A stretch of 8,771 nucleotides of DNA from JAGTRP01 sp050259815. GTDB taxonomy: Bacteria; Pseudomonadota; Gammaproteobacteria; Burkholderiales; Rhodocyclaceae. The stretch lies in the NCBI GenBank assembly GCA_050259815.1, contig JBLNBI010000157.1, forward strand, positions 1 to 8,771, in the 5' to 3' direction. A program made the translations under genes and the position numbers. Shown piece after piece: positions 1 to 6,455 of the stretch (its first letter is position 1; every line of letters starts with the position of its first letter). The notes below the pieces were generated by a model. The model made no database searches and had not been told where the DNA came from. It worked only from the letters and a program-made list of their open reading frames with translations.

Positions 1-1004
1 GCTATGCCCCTGACCTCCTCGGCGCTCCTGGTTATCTGCTCGCTGGCCGCGGACTGCTCCTCGGCCGTGGTGGCGATGGACAGGATCTGGGCTGCGCCCA
101 TCTCGGAGATGCTGACGATCTCGTTCAGGACCGTGCCTGAGTTGAAGGACAGGGACGCGGCCTCGGCCACGATCCGGCCAGCCTCGTCCATGGAGCGCAG
201 GGCCTTGCCGGTCGAATCCCTGATTTCCCTGACGCTTGTTCCCACGTCCTTGGTGGCGCCCATGGTCTTCTCGGCCAGCTTGCGCACCTCGTCGGCCACG
301 ACCGCGAAGCCTCGACCGGCGTCGCCTGCCCGGGCCGCCTCGATGGCGGCGTTGAGAGCCAGCAGGTTGGTCTGCTTGGCGATGTCGCCCACGCTCTGGG
401 CCATGGACTTGAGGGCCTCGGTCAGCTGGGAAAGGGACGAAACCTCCTTCACCAGGCCTTCCTTCATGGCCAGGGCCGAGCGCAGGGATGTAATGATGGA
501 GCCCAGTTCCGACTCGCTTTCCTGCAGGAGAAGGACCAGGCTGTCGGATGTCTCGCTGCCCGTGGCGGCCAGGGCCGTTTCCAGCCGCTGGTTGATGTCC
601 GCAAAGCGGTTGGTCAGGGCGGTGATGGATTCCTCGGTATGCCCCCGGGCCAATTCGATCTGGCCGGACCAGATGGGCAGTACCTTGCTGCACAGGAGAC
701 TCAGCCCCCGGACGCCTTCGCCATCGGCGCCCGACTTGGCGGAACTTACGGAGGACGACAGGGCCTCTATTTCACGGCGCCAGACGCTGCCGCACCGGGA
801 AGCTGCCCAGGCACCGAGGCCGATGGCCGCAACAACGAGCAGCACAGCCAGCCCAAAGGACAGCCCGCTGGCTCCACCCGCTATCAGGATGCAGGCGGCA
901 GCGAGGACAGCAAGGATGGCGACAGGGACAAGAATCCCTGCCTGGAGCCCTTCCGGAATCTGAGGCGGAAGTGAGCCGCCGGGGGATGCCTTGTTATTTT
1001 CCAT
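1..1004 (-). CDS. Methyl-accepting chemotaxis protein, partial (C-terminus beyond left edge)
   Basis: Chemoreceptor that passes signals to the CheA/CheW complex at the inner membrane. Read on the minus strand from the ATG at 1004, 334 codons stay open to the edge. Two hydrophobic segments (about residues 24-42 and 48-68) are joined by only a few Gly/Ala/Ser residues, so there is no periplasmic sensor domain, and I see no HAMP domain. A helical linker leads to the signalling hairpin: its tip contains NLLALNAAIEAARAGD (Glu222 is the E of IEAARAG) followed by GRGFAVVADEVRKLAEKT. A methylation-helix-like stretch, AEEQSAASEQI, lies near the left edge. An in-frame ATG at 1013 is an alternative start; neither has a clear Shine-Dalgarno sequence. 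It is divergent from the cyanophycin locus and probably unrelated to it. The family call is certain; the ligand is unknown. Confidence 0.95.
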   Translation of the reverse strand, partial: MENNKASPGGSLPPQIPEGLQAGILVPVAILAVLAAACILIAGGASGLSFGLAVLLVVAAIGLGAWAASRCGSVWRREIEALSSSVSSAKSGADGEGVRGLSLLCSKVLPIWSGQIELARGHTEESITALTNRFADINQRLETALAATGSETSDSLVLLLQESESELGSIITSLRSALAMKEGLVKEVSSLSQLTEALKSMAQSVGDIAKQTNLLALNAAIEAARAGDAGRGFAVVADEVRKLAEKTMGATKDVGTSVREIRDSTGKALRSMDEAGRIVAEAASLSFNSGTVLNEIVSISEMGAAQILSIATTAEEQSAASEQITRSAEEVRGI

Positions 1005-1089
1005 TGTATGCATCTGACGATAGGTGGTTGATCCAGCGGATACGATGCACCGACGCAGCTGCCGGCCGCGGAGCCCCATGGGCTTCCGT

Positions 1090-1103
1090 GACATTGGAAT
1101 GTC
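1090..1103. promoter_or_regulatory. Inverted repeat GACATT-GG-AATGTC, possible operator
   Basis: Perfect 6-bp arms around a 2-bp centre, about 80 bp upstream of the chemoreceptor start. The size and symmetry fit a dimeric regulator site, but I do not recognise the regulator, and a single 6-bp repeat can arise by chance in this length of DNA. Confidence 0.3.
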
Positions 1104-1171
1104 CCCCTCGCTCAGAAAGACCGCCAGCCCTCGGTCAAGCCAAACTTAACCGGGCACCGATACGGTGGAAA

Positions 1172-1187
1172 TACGTGCTCACACGTA
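1172..1187. promoter_or_regulatory. Inverted repeat TACGTG-CTCA-CACGTA, possible operator
   Basis: Perfect 6-bp arms with a 4-bp spacer in the middle of the divergent region, about 155 bp before the transporter start. It could be a dimeric transcription-factor site controlling the cyanophycin locus. The regulator is unknown, and chance occurrence cannot be excluded. Confidence 0.33.
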
Positions 1188-1299
1188 CCCCCGGGGAATA
1201 TGTGCGGAACGTAGGCCGCAGGCGGTACGGCGCACCGGCTGGCGGATGCGTCCCCCCGGACTGCCGGAGCCGGAAAAATTACACCCTCCACGGCTACGG

Positions 1300-1305
1300 T
1301 ATACT
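1300..1305 (+). promoter_or_regulatory. Candidate -10 element TATACT for the transporter gene
   Basis: TATACT differs from the sigma-70 TATAAT consensus at one position. It would start transcription near 1312, giving a leader of about 29 nt before the ATG at 1341. The local DNA is less GC-rich than its surroundings. No good -35 hexamer lies at 16-18 bp spacing, so any promoter here would be weak or activator-dependent. Confidence 0.35.
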
Positions 1306-1340
1306 GCGTAGTTCTCGCAACACCCCCAGCCCCTTCCCTG

Positions 1341-2432
1341 ATGACTTCAAGCCCCGCGACGCATTCCCACTCCGATTCTTCCCTGCCGCCAGCCTGGCAG
1401 AAGGGAATCGAATCGCGCCTCCTGGCAGGCGAAAAGATCGAGGGCTGGCTAGAGACGGATCTGGACGGCCGCCTGCAATTCACCCAGGGCCTGGTGGTGG
1501 TCACCGACCGCCGCATCCTGGCCCGGGAACCCAACGGCGACGGCTGGCAGGCCTGGGAATACCGGCCGGGCCTGGTGCTCGACCACCGGGACCACGCCGG
1601 CGTCGGCACCCTGGAGCTGGTGGACGGGGAAAAGCGACTGGCCTGCTGGCGCTACACCCTGGGCCACAACGTGGCGGCCCTCAATCTGGTCAAGGAATTC
1701 GAACAGCGGCTGACCAGCCATGTTTCCGGCCAGCCGGTGCCGCCCCCGGAAGAATTCCTCTGCCCCAAATGCAAGGCCCCCCTGGAGCCGGGCGTGGAGG
1801 AGTGCCCGATCTGCACCCGGGAGATTTCCACCCCGCCCTCCACCTGGACCCTCTTCCGCCTGTGGCGCTTCGCCCGGCCCTACCGGGGCCAGCTGTTCGC
1901 GGCCTTCCTCCTGACCCTGGCCTCCACCGGCGCCACCCTGGTCGCTCCCTACCTGACCATGCCCCTGATGGACAATGTGCTGATCCCGTTCCAGAACGGC
2001 AAGCCCATCGACCGGGGCCTGGTCACGCTCTACCTGGGCGGGCTGCTCGCCGCAGCCGTGGTGGCCTGGGGCCTGGGCTGGGCGCGGACCTACATCCTGG
2101 CCCTGGTGTCGGAGCGTATCGGCCGGGACCTGCGCACCGCCACCTACGAGCACCTCCTTCAGCTTTCCCTGGAATACTTCGGGGGCAAGCGCACCGGCGA
2201 CCTGATCGCCCGCATCGGTTCCGAGACGGACCGCATCAACGTCTTCCTCTCCCTGCACCTCTTGGACTTCGCCACCGACGTGCTGATGATCGTGCTCACC
2301 GCGGTCATCCTCTTCTCCATCCACCCGGCCCTGGCCCTGGTCACCCTGCTGCCCCTGCCGGTCATCGCCTGGATGATCCACCTGGTGCGGGACCGGCTAC
2401 GCACCGGCTTCGAGAAGGTGGACCGCATCTAG
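1341..2432 (+). CDS. ABC transporter N-terminal part: PH-like, zinc ribbon, first four TM segments
   Basis: This is the product if the TAG at 2430-2432 terminates: 363 residues holding the PH-like domain, the CxxC...CxxC zinc ribbon and about four membrane segments, with no ATPase. It could not transport by itself. The ATG at 1341 is preceded by a C-rich stretch without a recognisable Shine-Dalgarno sequence, so the start is chosen because the PH-like homology begins soon after it. Confidence 0.6.
   Translation: MTSSPATHSHSDSSLPPAWQKGIESRLLAGEKIEGWLETDLDGRLQFTQGLVVVTDRRILAREPNGDGWQAWEYRPGLVLDHRDHAGVGTLELVDGEKRLACWRYTLGHNVAALNLVKEFEQRLTSHVSGQPVPPPEEFLCPKCKAPLEPGVEECPICTREISTPPSTWTLFRLWRFARPYRGQLFAAFLLTLASTGATLVAPYLTMPLMDNVLIPFQNGKPIDRGLVTLYLGGLLAAAVVAWGLGWARTYILALVSERIGRDLRTATYEHLLQLSLEYFGGKRTGDLIARIGSETDRINVFLSLHLLDFATDVLMIVLTAVILFSIHPALALVTLLPLPVIAWMIHLVRDRLRTGFEKVDRI
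2430..2432 (+). other. In-frame TAG, codon 364 of the ABC transporter
   Basis: The codons run GAC CGC ATC TAG GCC GAG GTC. Family similarity continues across it with no frameshift or indel. The expected residue is Trp, so a G-to-A change at 2431 would explain it. The base after the stop is G. Confidence 0.9.
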
Positions 2433-2447
2433 GCCGAGGTCACCAAC

Positions 2448-3635
2448 GTGCTCGCCGACACCATCCCCGGCATCCGGGTGGTCAAAGCCTTCGCCCAGGA
2501 GAAGCGGGAGGCCGCCCGCTTCCGGGAAGCAAACCTTCACAACCTGGCCCTGAACGACCGCATCAACAAGACCTGGTCCCTGTTCTCGCCGACCGTGACG
2601 CTCCTTACCGAAGTCGGCCTGCTGGTGGTGTGGGCCTTCGGCATCTGGCAGATTTCCAAGGGTGAGATCACGGTAGGCGTCCTCACCGCCTTCCTGGCCT
2701 ACATCAGCCGCTTCTACACCCGGCTCGATTCCATGAGCCGCATCGTCTCGGTGACCCAGAAGGCCGCCGCCGGCGCCAAGCGCATTTTCGACATCCTGGA
2801 CCACGTTTCCAGCGTGCCCGAGCCCACCAACCCGGTGCACCTCGGCGAAGTGAAGGGCGAGATCGAATTGCGTAGCGTCGGCTTCCGCTACGGCACCCGG
2901 GCCGTGACCCGGGACGTGAGCCTCACCATCCGCCCGGGCGAGATGATCGGCCTGGTGGGCCACAGCGGCTCCGGCAAGAGCACCCTGGTCAACCTCATCT
3001 GCCGCTTCTACGACGTGACCGAAGGCGCGGTGCTGATCGACGGCGTGGATGTGCGCTCCGTGCCCGTGGCCGAATTCCGCCGCAATATCGGCCTGGTGCT
3101 CCAGGAGCCCTTCCTCTTCTTCGGCACTATTGCCGAGAACATCGCCTACGGCAAGCCGGACGCGACCCGGGAAGAAATCATCGCCGCCGCCCGGGCCGCC
3201 CATGCCCACGAATTCATCCTGCGCCTGCCCCACGGCTACGACTCCCTGGTCGGCGAGCGGGGCCAGGGCCTTTCCGGCGGCGAGCGCCAGCGCATCTCCA
3301 TCGCCCGGGCGCTCCTCATCGACCCCAAGATTCTTATCCTGGACGAGGCCACCTCCTCGGTGGATACGGAAACCGAGAAGGAAATCCAGAAGGCCCTGGA
3401 CAACCTGGTCCGCGGCCGCACCACCATCGCCATCGCCCACCGCCTGTCGACGCTTCGCAAGGCCGACCGCCTGGTGGCCATGGACCGGGGCCAGGTGGTC
3501 GAGGTCGGCAGCCACGACGAGCTGATGGCCCAGGAAGGCCATTACTACCGCCTCTACCAGGCCCAGGCCCGGAACGTGGATACCGAGGACCAGACGCCAC
3601 GCGCCGTCGCCGTGGATAAAGGTGAAGCCAAATGA
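2448..3635 (+). CDS. ABC transporter C-terminal part: last TM segments and ATPase domain
   Basis: The frame is open from just after the TAG. The first usable start is GTG at 2448 (codon 370), 15 nt past the TAG, with GAGGT at 2436-2440 seven nt ahead. That spacing would allow termination and reinitiation to make this 395-residue half as a separate chain. It contains the last two membrane segments and a nucleotide-binding domain with every motif intact (Walker A, Q-loop, LSGGE, Walker B with catalytic Glu, switch His). The GAGGT bases also encode conserved residues, so a ribosome site here may be accidental. The stop is TGA, overlapping the next ATG. Confidence 0.6.
   Translation: MLADTIPGIRVVKAFAQEKREAARFREANLHNLALNDRINKTWSLFSPTVTLLTEVGLLVVWAFGIWQISKGEITVGVLTAFLAYISRFYTRLDSMSRIVSVTQKAAAGAKRIFDILDHVSSVPEPTNPVHLGEVKGEIELRSVGFRYGTRAVTRDVSLTIRPGEMIGLVGHSGSGKSTLVNLICRFYDVTEGAVLIDGVDVRSVPVAEFRRNIGLVLQEPFLFFGTIAENIAYGKPDATREEIIAAARAAHAHEFILRLPHGYDSLVGERGQGLSGGERQRISIARALLIDPKILILDEATSSVDTETEKEIQKALDNLVRGRTTIAIAHRLSTLRKADRLVAMDRGQVVEVGSHDELMAQEGHYYRLYQAQARNVDTEDQTPRAVAVDKGEAK
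3618..3625 (+). promoter_or_regulatory. Ribosome binding site for the DUF1854 gene
   Basis: AAAGGTGA ends 6 nt before the ATG at 3632 and lies inside the end of the transporter frame. Together with the ATGA overlap it points to coupled translation. Confidence 0.6.
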
Positions 3636-4096
3636 CGAACTTCCAGCTTGCCCGCAATGCCCTCGGCCGCCTGGTGCTGACCGCCGCCAATGGCGAAGTG
3701 TTCGAAGACGTGGTGCCGGTGCGCGCCTTCCCCATCGCTGCCCCCGAGGCCGGCATCGCCCTGGTGAGCCCGGACGGCCACGAGGTCGCCTGGGCGGACC
3801 ACCTGGACCAGTTGCCGGCGGAAGCCCGCGCCCTGGTGGAGGAGGAACTGGCCAGCCGGGAATTCGTCCCGGAAATCCGCGCCATCCGCTCGGTTTCCAG
3901 CTTCGCCACCCCGAGCACCTGGCTGGTGACCACCGACCGGGGCGACACCGAACTGGTGCTGAAGGGAGAGGAAGATATCCGCCGCCTGTCCCAGACCATG
4001 CTCATGATCGCCGACGCCAACGGCATCCAGTTCCTGGTGCGCGACCTGCAAACCCTCGACAGGGGAAGCCGCAAGCTGCTCGACCGCTTCCTCTGA
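3632..4096 (+). CDS. DUF1854 family protein, cyanophycin-associated
   Basis: A 154-residue soluble protein with no signal peptide or membrane segment. Recognisable stretches are an N-terminal LARNALGRLVLT, a central REFVPEIRAIRSVSSFATPSTW, and a C-terminal part including GIQFLVRDLQTLD and RKLLDRFL. This pattern fits DUF1854, a family I know as a regular neighbour of cyanophycin synthetase and the associated ABC transporter. Its biochemical role is unknown. The ATG overlaps the transporter's TGA (ATGA), so the two are probably co-translated and may act together, for example as a cytoplasmic partner of the transporter; that is inference. The frame is intact and ends in TGA. The family call is from memory of conserved segments. 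Confidence 0.82.
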   Translation: MTNFQLARNALGRLVLTAANGEVFEDVVPVRAFPIAAPEAGIALVSPDGHEVAWADHLDQLPAEARALVEEELASREFVPEIRAIRSVSSFATPSTWLVTTDRGDTELVLKGEEDIRRLSQTMLMIADANGIQFLVRDLQTLDRGSRKLLDRFL

Positions 4097-4102
4097 TGCT
4101 GC

Positions 4103-4135
4103 CCTGCAACATGGCAATTCATGCCGGTTTGCAGG
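4103..4135 (+). terminator. Hairpin after the DUF1854 gene (possible attenuator or mRNA-end structure)
   Basis: It starts 6 nt after the stop codon. CCTGCAA (4103-4109) pairs with TTGCAGG (4129-4135), and inside it GGCA (4113-4116) pairs with TGCC (4122-4125) around a 5-nt loop, leaving a small symmetric internal loop. No T-tract follows, only ATCATTACATCTTTA, so a classical Rho-independent terminator is unlikely. It could protect the upstream transcript end or reduce read-through into cphA'. Confidence 0.4.
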
Positions 4136-4326
4136 ATCATTACATCTTTAGTCAGCCTTATTCCCTATCGCGCGTTAATCGCCAGGCGAAGTTCCTGCGA
4201 AAAACGCTGCAATAACGAGACTACATGAAGAGAGACATCGAATTCCTCAAGATTACGCATCTGCGAGGCCCCACCATGTGGACCTACAGTCCGGTCCTGG
4301 AAGCGCTGATCGACATCCACGATCTG

Positions 4327-4329
4327 TAG
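4327..4329 (+). other. In-frame TAG, codon 35 of cphA'
   Basis: The codons run CAC GAT CTG TAG GAC TGT CCC. The residues on both sides match the conserved DLEDxPSN segment of the family in one frame, so this is a substitution and not an indel. As at the transporter TAG, the next base is G. Confidence 0.9.
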
Positions 4330-4509
4330 GACTGTCCCTCCAACAAGATTCCGGGGTTCTACGAGCGGCTCTCCGCCTGGCTCCCCTCCCTCATCGAACA
4401 CCGCTGCAGCTATGAGGAACGGGGCGGCTTCCTGCGCCGCCTGAAGGAAGGCACCTGGCCCGGCCACATCCTCGAACACGTCACCCTGGAACTCCAGAAC
4501 CTGGCCGGC

Positions 4510-6432
4510 ATGCCCGGCGGCTTCGGCAAGGCCCGGGAAGTCTCCAAACGGGGCGTCTACAAGGTCATCGTCCGGGCCTGGCACGAGGAAGTCACCCGCA
4601 GTGCGCTGCACGCCGCCCGGGAATTGATCCTGGCCGCCATGGAAGACGAGCCCTACGACGTCCAGGCCACCATCGCCGATCTGCGGGACAAGGTGGATTC
4701 CCTTTGCCTCGGCCCCTCCACCGCCAGCATCGTGGATGCCGCCGACGACCGGAACATCCCCGCCATCCGCCTCACCGAGGGCAACCTGGTGCAGTTGGGC
4801 TACGGCAAGCGCCAGCGCCGCATCTGGACGGCCGAGACCGACCAGACCAGCGCCATCGCCGAAACCATTTCCCGGGACAAGGACCTCACCAAGCGTCTGC
4901 TGTCCTCCTGCGGCGTCCCCGTCCCCGAAGGCCAGGAAGTCCATAGCCCCGAGGAAGCCTGGGAAGCCGCCCAGGACATCGGCCTGCCGGTGGTGGTGAA
5001 GCCCAGCGACGGCAACCACGGCCGCGGCGTCTTCATCGAACTGACCAAGCAGGACGAAATCGAGGCCGCCTACAAGGTCGCCATCGAGGAAGGCAGCAGC
5101 GTCCTGGTGGAGCGCTCCATCCCCGGCACCGAGCACCGTCTCCTGGTGGTCGGCGGCAAGATGGTCGCCGCCAACCGGGGCGACATGGTTTGGGTCACCG
5201 GCGACGGCAAATCCACCATCCGGGAACTCATCGCCTCCCAGGTCAATTCCGACCCGCGCCGGGGCGACACCGAGGAACATCCCCTCAACACCATCCGCCT
5301 GGATTCCGCCGCCACCCTGGAAATCAAGCGCCAGGGCTTCGCCGACGGCGACGCCGTGCCGCCGGCCGGCAAGGAAGTCCTGATCCAGCGCAACGGCAAC
5401 CACGCCTTCGACTGCACCGACCTGGTCCATCCGGAAACCGCCGCCACCGCCGCCCTGGCCGCCCGCATCGTCGGCCTGGACATCGCCGGCATCGACCTGG
5501 TGGCCAGCGACATTTCCAAGCCCCTGGCCGAACAGGGCGGCGCCATCGTCGAGGTGAACGCCGGCCCCAGCCTGCTCATGCACCTGAAGCCCGCCGAAGG
5601 CAAGCCGCGCCCTGTGGGCCGGGCCATCGTGGACAACCTCTTCCCCGCCGGGGAGGAAGGCCGCATTCCCGTGATCGGCATCTGCGGCTCCAAGGGCAAG
5701 ACTGCCGTCGCCCGCCTGGTGGGCCACCTGATGAACCTTACCGGCCAGATGACCGCCGTGGCCTGCAGCGACGGCCTCTTCTACGACCGCCGCCAGGTCC
5801 AGAGGGCCGATGCCGCCAACTGGACCGCCGGCCACCGCATCCTGCTCAACCGGGCCGCTGAGGTCGCCGTCATCGAGAACGGCCTGCGCAGCATCCTCAC
5901 CGACGGCCTCTCCTACGACCGCTGCCAGGTGGGCGTCGTCACCAACCTGACGGTGGACGAGTCCCTCAAGGACCTGTGGATCGAGGCGCCGGAACAGTTC
6001 TACAACGTGATGCGCACCCAGATCGACGTGGTTCTGCCCACCGGCACCGCCGTACTCAACGCCGCCGATCCCGAGGTGGCCCGCATGGCCGAACTCTGCG
6101 ACGGCGACGTCATCTTCTTTGCCGCCGACGGGGACAACGAGGTGCTCGCCAAGCACCGCGCCCAGGGCAAACGCACCGTGACCGTCCAGAATGGCGACAT
6201 CGTTCTCGGCACCGGCAACGAGGACGCCCGGCTGCTGCCCGTCAAGGACATCCCCTACCTGGCCACGGACGACGCCCCCTACCGGCTCGCCAACCTGCTG
6301 GCCGCCGTCGCCGCCGTCTGGGCCCTCGGCGTCTCCCCCGACCTGATGTGCGCCGGGGCCAAGACCTTCGCTGACGCAACCGGTTCGGCGGAATCCGCCC
6401 GCACCGCTGCCGCCAAACGGAAAAAGAACTAA
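4510..6432 (+). CDS. Open portion of CphA' after the TAG (ATP-grasp and partial Mur domain)
   Basis: If the TAG terminates, the first in-frame ATG or GTG downstream is this ATG (codon 96), 180 nt later, with no Shine-Dalgarno sequence ahead. The 640-residue product would lack the first 95 residues, cutting into the N domain and starting inside the conserved NLAGMPGGFGKAR. The ATP-grasp and P-loop motifs would be kept. Efficient translation from here is doubtful. A gene finder would report this piece, but I think 4225 is the ancestral start. Confidence 0.6.
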   Translation: MPGGFGKAREVSKRGVYKVIVRAWHEEVTRSALHAARELILAAMEDEPYDVQATIADLRDKVDSLCLGPSTASIVDAADDRNIPAIRLTEGNLVQLGYGKRQRRIWTAETDQTSAIAETISRDKDLTKRLLSSCGVPVPEGQEVHSPEEAWEAAQDIGLPVVVKPSDGNHGRGVFIELTKQDEIEAAYKVAIEEGSSVLVERSIPGTEHRLLVVGGKMVAANRGDMVWVTGDGKSTIRELIASQVNSDPRRGDTEEHPLNTIRLDSAATLEIKRQGFADGDAVPPAGKEVLIQRNGNHAFDCTDLVHPETAATAALAARIVGLDIAGIDLVASDISKPLAEQGGAIVEVNAGPSLLMHLKPAEGKPRPVGRAIVDNLFPAGEEGRIPVIGICGSKGKTAVARLVGHLMNLTGQMTAVACSDGLFYDRRQVQRADAANWTAGHRILLNRAAEVAVIENGLRSILTDGLSYDRCQVGVVTNLTVDESLKDLWIEAPEQFYNVMRTQIDVVLPTGTAVLNAADPEVARMAELCDGDVIFFAADGDNEVLAKHRAQGKRTVTVQNGDIVLGTGNEDARLLPVKDIPYLATDDAPYRLANLLAAVAAVWALGVSPDLMCAGAKTFADATGSAESARTAAAKRKKN

Positions 6433-6453
6433 GCCGCCCCCTTGAACTGCGGC
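6433..6453 (+). other. First of two tandem hairpins between cphA' and cphA
   Basis: GCCGC (6433-6437) pairs with GCGGC (6449-6453), beginning directly after the TAA of cphA'. The 5-bp stem has an 11-nt loop and no T-tract. On its own it is modest; it is notable for sitting beside the stronger hairpin that follows. Confidence 0.35.
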
Positions 6454-6455
6454 AA

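Larger units (their letters stand above)
1014..1340. other. Divergent intergenic region between chemoreceptor and cyanophycin locus
   Basis: This 327-bp stretch has no convincing gene. Reading frames crossing it are out of frame with, or antisense to, the flanking genes. It must hold promoters for both directions. I can see two short perfect inverted repeats (1090-1103 and 1172-1187) and one -10-like hexamer close to the transporter start. I see no tRNA, riboswitch or terminator with a T-tract. Confidence 0.7.
1341..3635 (+). pseudogene. Cyanophycin-associated ABC transporter (TMD-NBD fusion) with internal TAG
   Basis: If the TAG at 2430-2432 is read as sense, this is a 764-residue ABC half-transporter of exporter type. 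Order: a bacterial PH-like domain (about residues 17-115); a zinc ribbon (C141, C144, C155, C158); six membrane segments from about residue 185 to 460; then a complete nucleotide-binding domain. The latter has Walker A GHSGSGKST (K546), Q-loop Q588, signature LSGGE (644-648), Walker B ILILDEA with catalytic E669, and switch H700. The TAG is codon 364, in the cytoplasmic loop after the fourth membrane segment, just before the conserved TIPGIRVVKAF. Relatives as I recall them have Trp here, and TGG to TAG is one base change. The frame is the same on both sides. The gene overlaps the DUF1854 gene by 4 nt. Substrate unknown. It may be a true pseudogene, a base error, or a read-through gene. Confidence 0.85.
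4225..6432 (+). pseudogene. cphA': CphA' cyanophycin synthetase paralogue with TAG at codon 35
   Basis: The ATG at 4225 begins MKRDIEFLKITHLRGP, the typical start of this family. Counting the TAG, the gene is 735 codons and ends in TAA. The TAG at 4327-4329 follows IDIHDL and precedes DCPSNKIPGFYERL; Glu is expected, and GAG to TAG is one base change. Order: an N domain (about 1-160); an ATP-grasp domain with VVVKPSDGNHGRGV (K259) and EVNAGPSLLMH (E443, N445); and a Mur-ligase-like domain with P-loop GSKGKT (K492). It stops after the central Mur region in a Lys/Arg-rich tail, without the C-terminal lobe that the next gene has. This fits the shorter CphA' paralogues of betaproteobacteria, so the short end is probably normal. 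A weak CGAGA (4216-4220) precedes the start. Confidence 0.85.

Noticed and set aside
4..963. A 319-codon plus-strand frame across the left end
   Set aside because: Ser/Ala/Arg-rich with no family pattern, opposite an unmistakable chemoreceptor signalling domain on the minus strand.
1134..1139. TTGACC on the minus strand as a sigma-70 -35 element for the chemoreceptor
   Set aside because: No TATAAT-like hexamer occurs 16-18 bp downstream on that strand.
1120..1149. Possible flagellar sigma-28 promoter for the chemoreceptor (TTAAGTTT on the minus strand, 1149-1142)
   Set aside because: The -35-like half matches well, but no GCCGATAA-like half lies at the required 11-nt spacing.
971..2665. A 564-codon plus-strand frame overlapping the intergenic region and the transporter
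   Set aside because: The protein is Pro/Arg/Gly-rich low-complexity sequence in a shifted frame over a gene with PH-like, zinc-ribbon and membrane segments. It is a compositional shadow.
2397..3542. A 381-codon minus-strand frame opposite the ATPase domain
   Set aside because: Antisense to perfectly conserved Walker and signature motifs; no recognisable domain of its own.
4097..4224. Rho-independent terminator after the DUF1854 gene
   Set aside because: The hairpin is real but the downstream bases lack a T-tract, so it is kept only as a low-confidence structured element.
2430..4329. Pyrrolysine or selenocysteine insertion at the two TAG codons
   Set aside because: Selenocysteine uses TGA, not TAG. 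Pyrrolysine is known mainly in methylamine methyltransferases, and Trp and Glu are the expected residues here. Nothing in the window encodes pyl functions.
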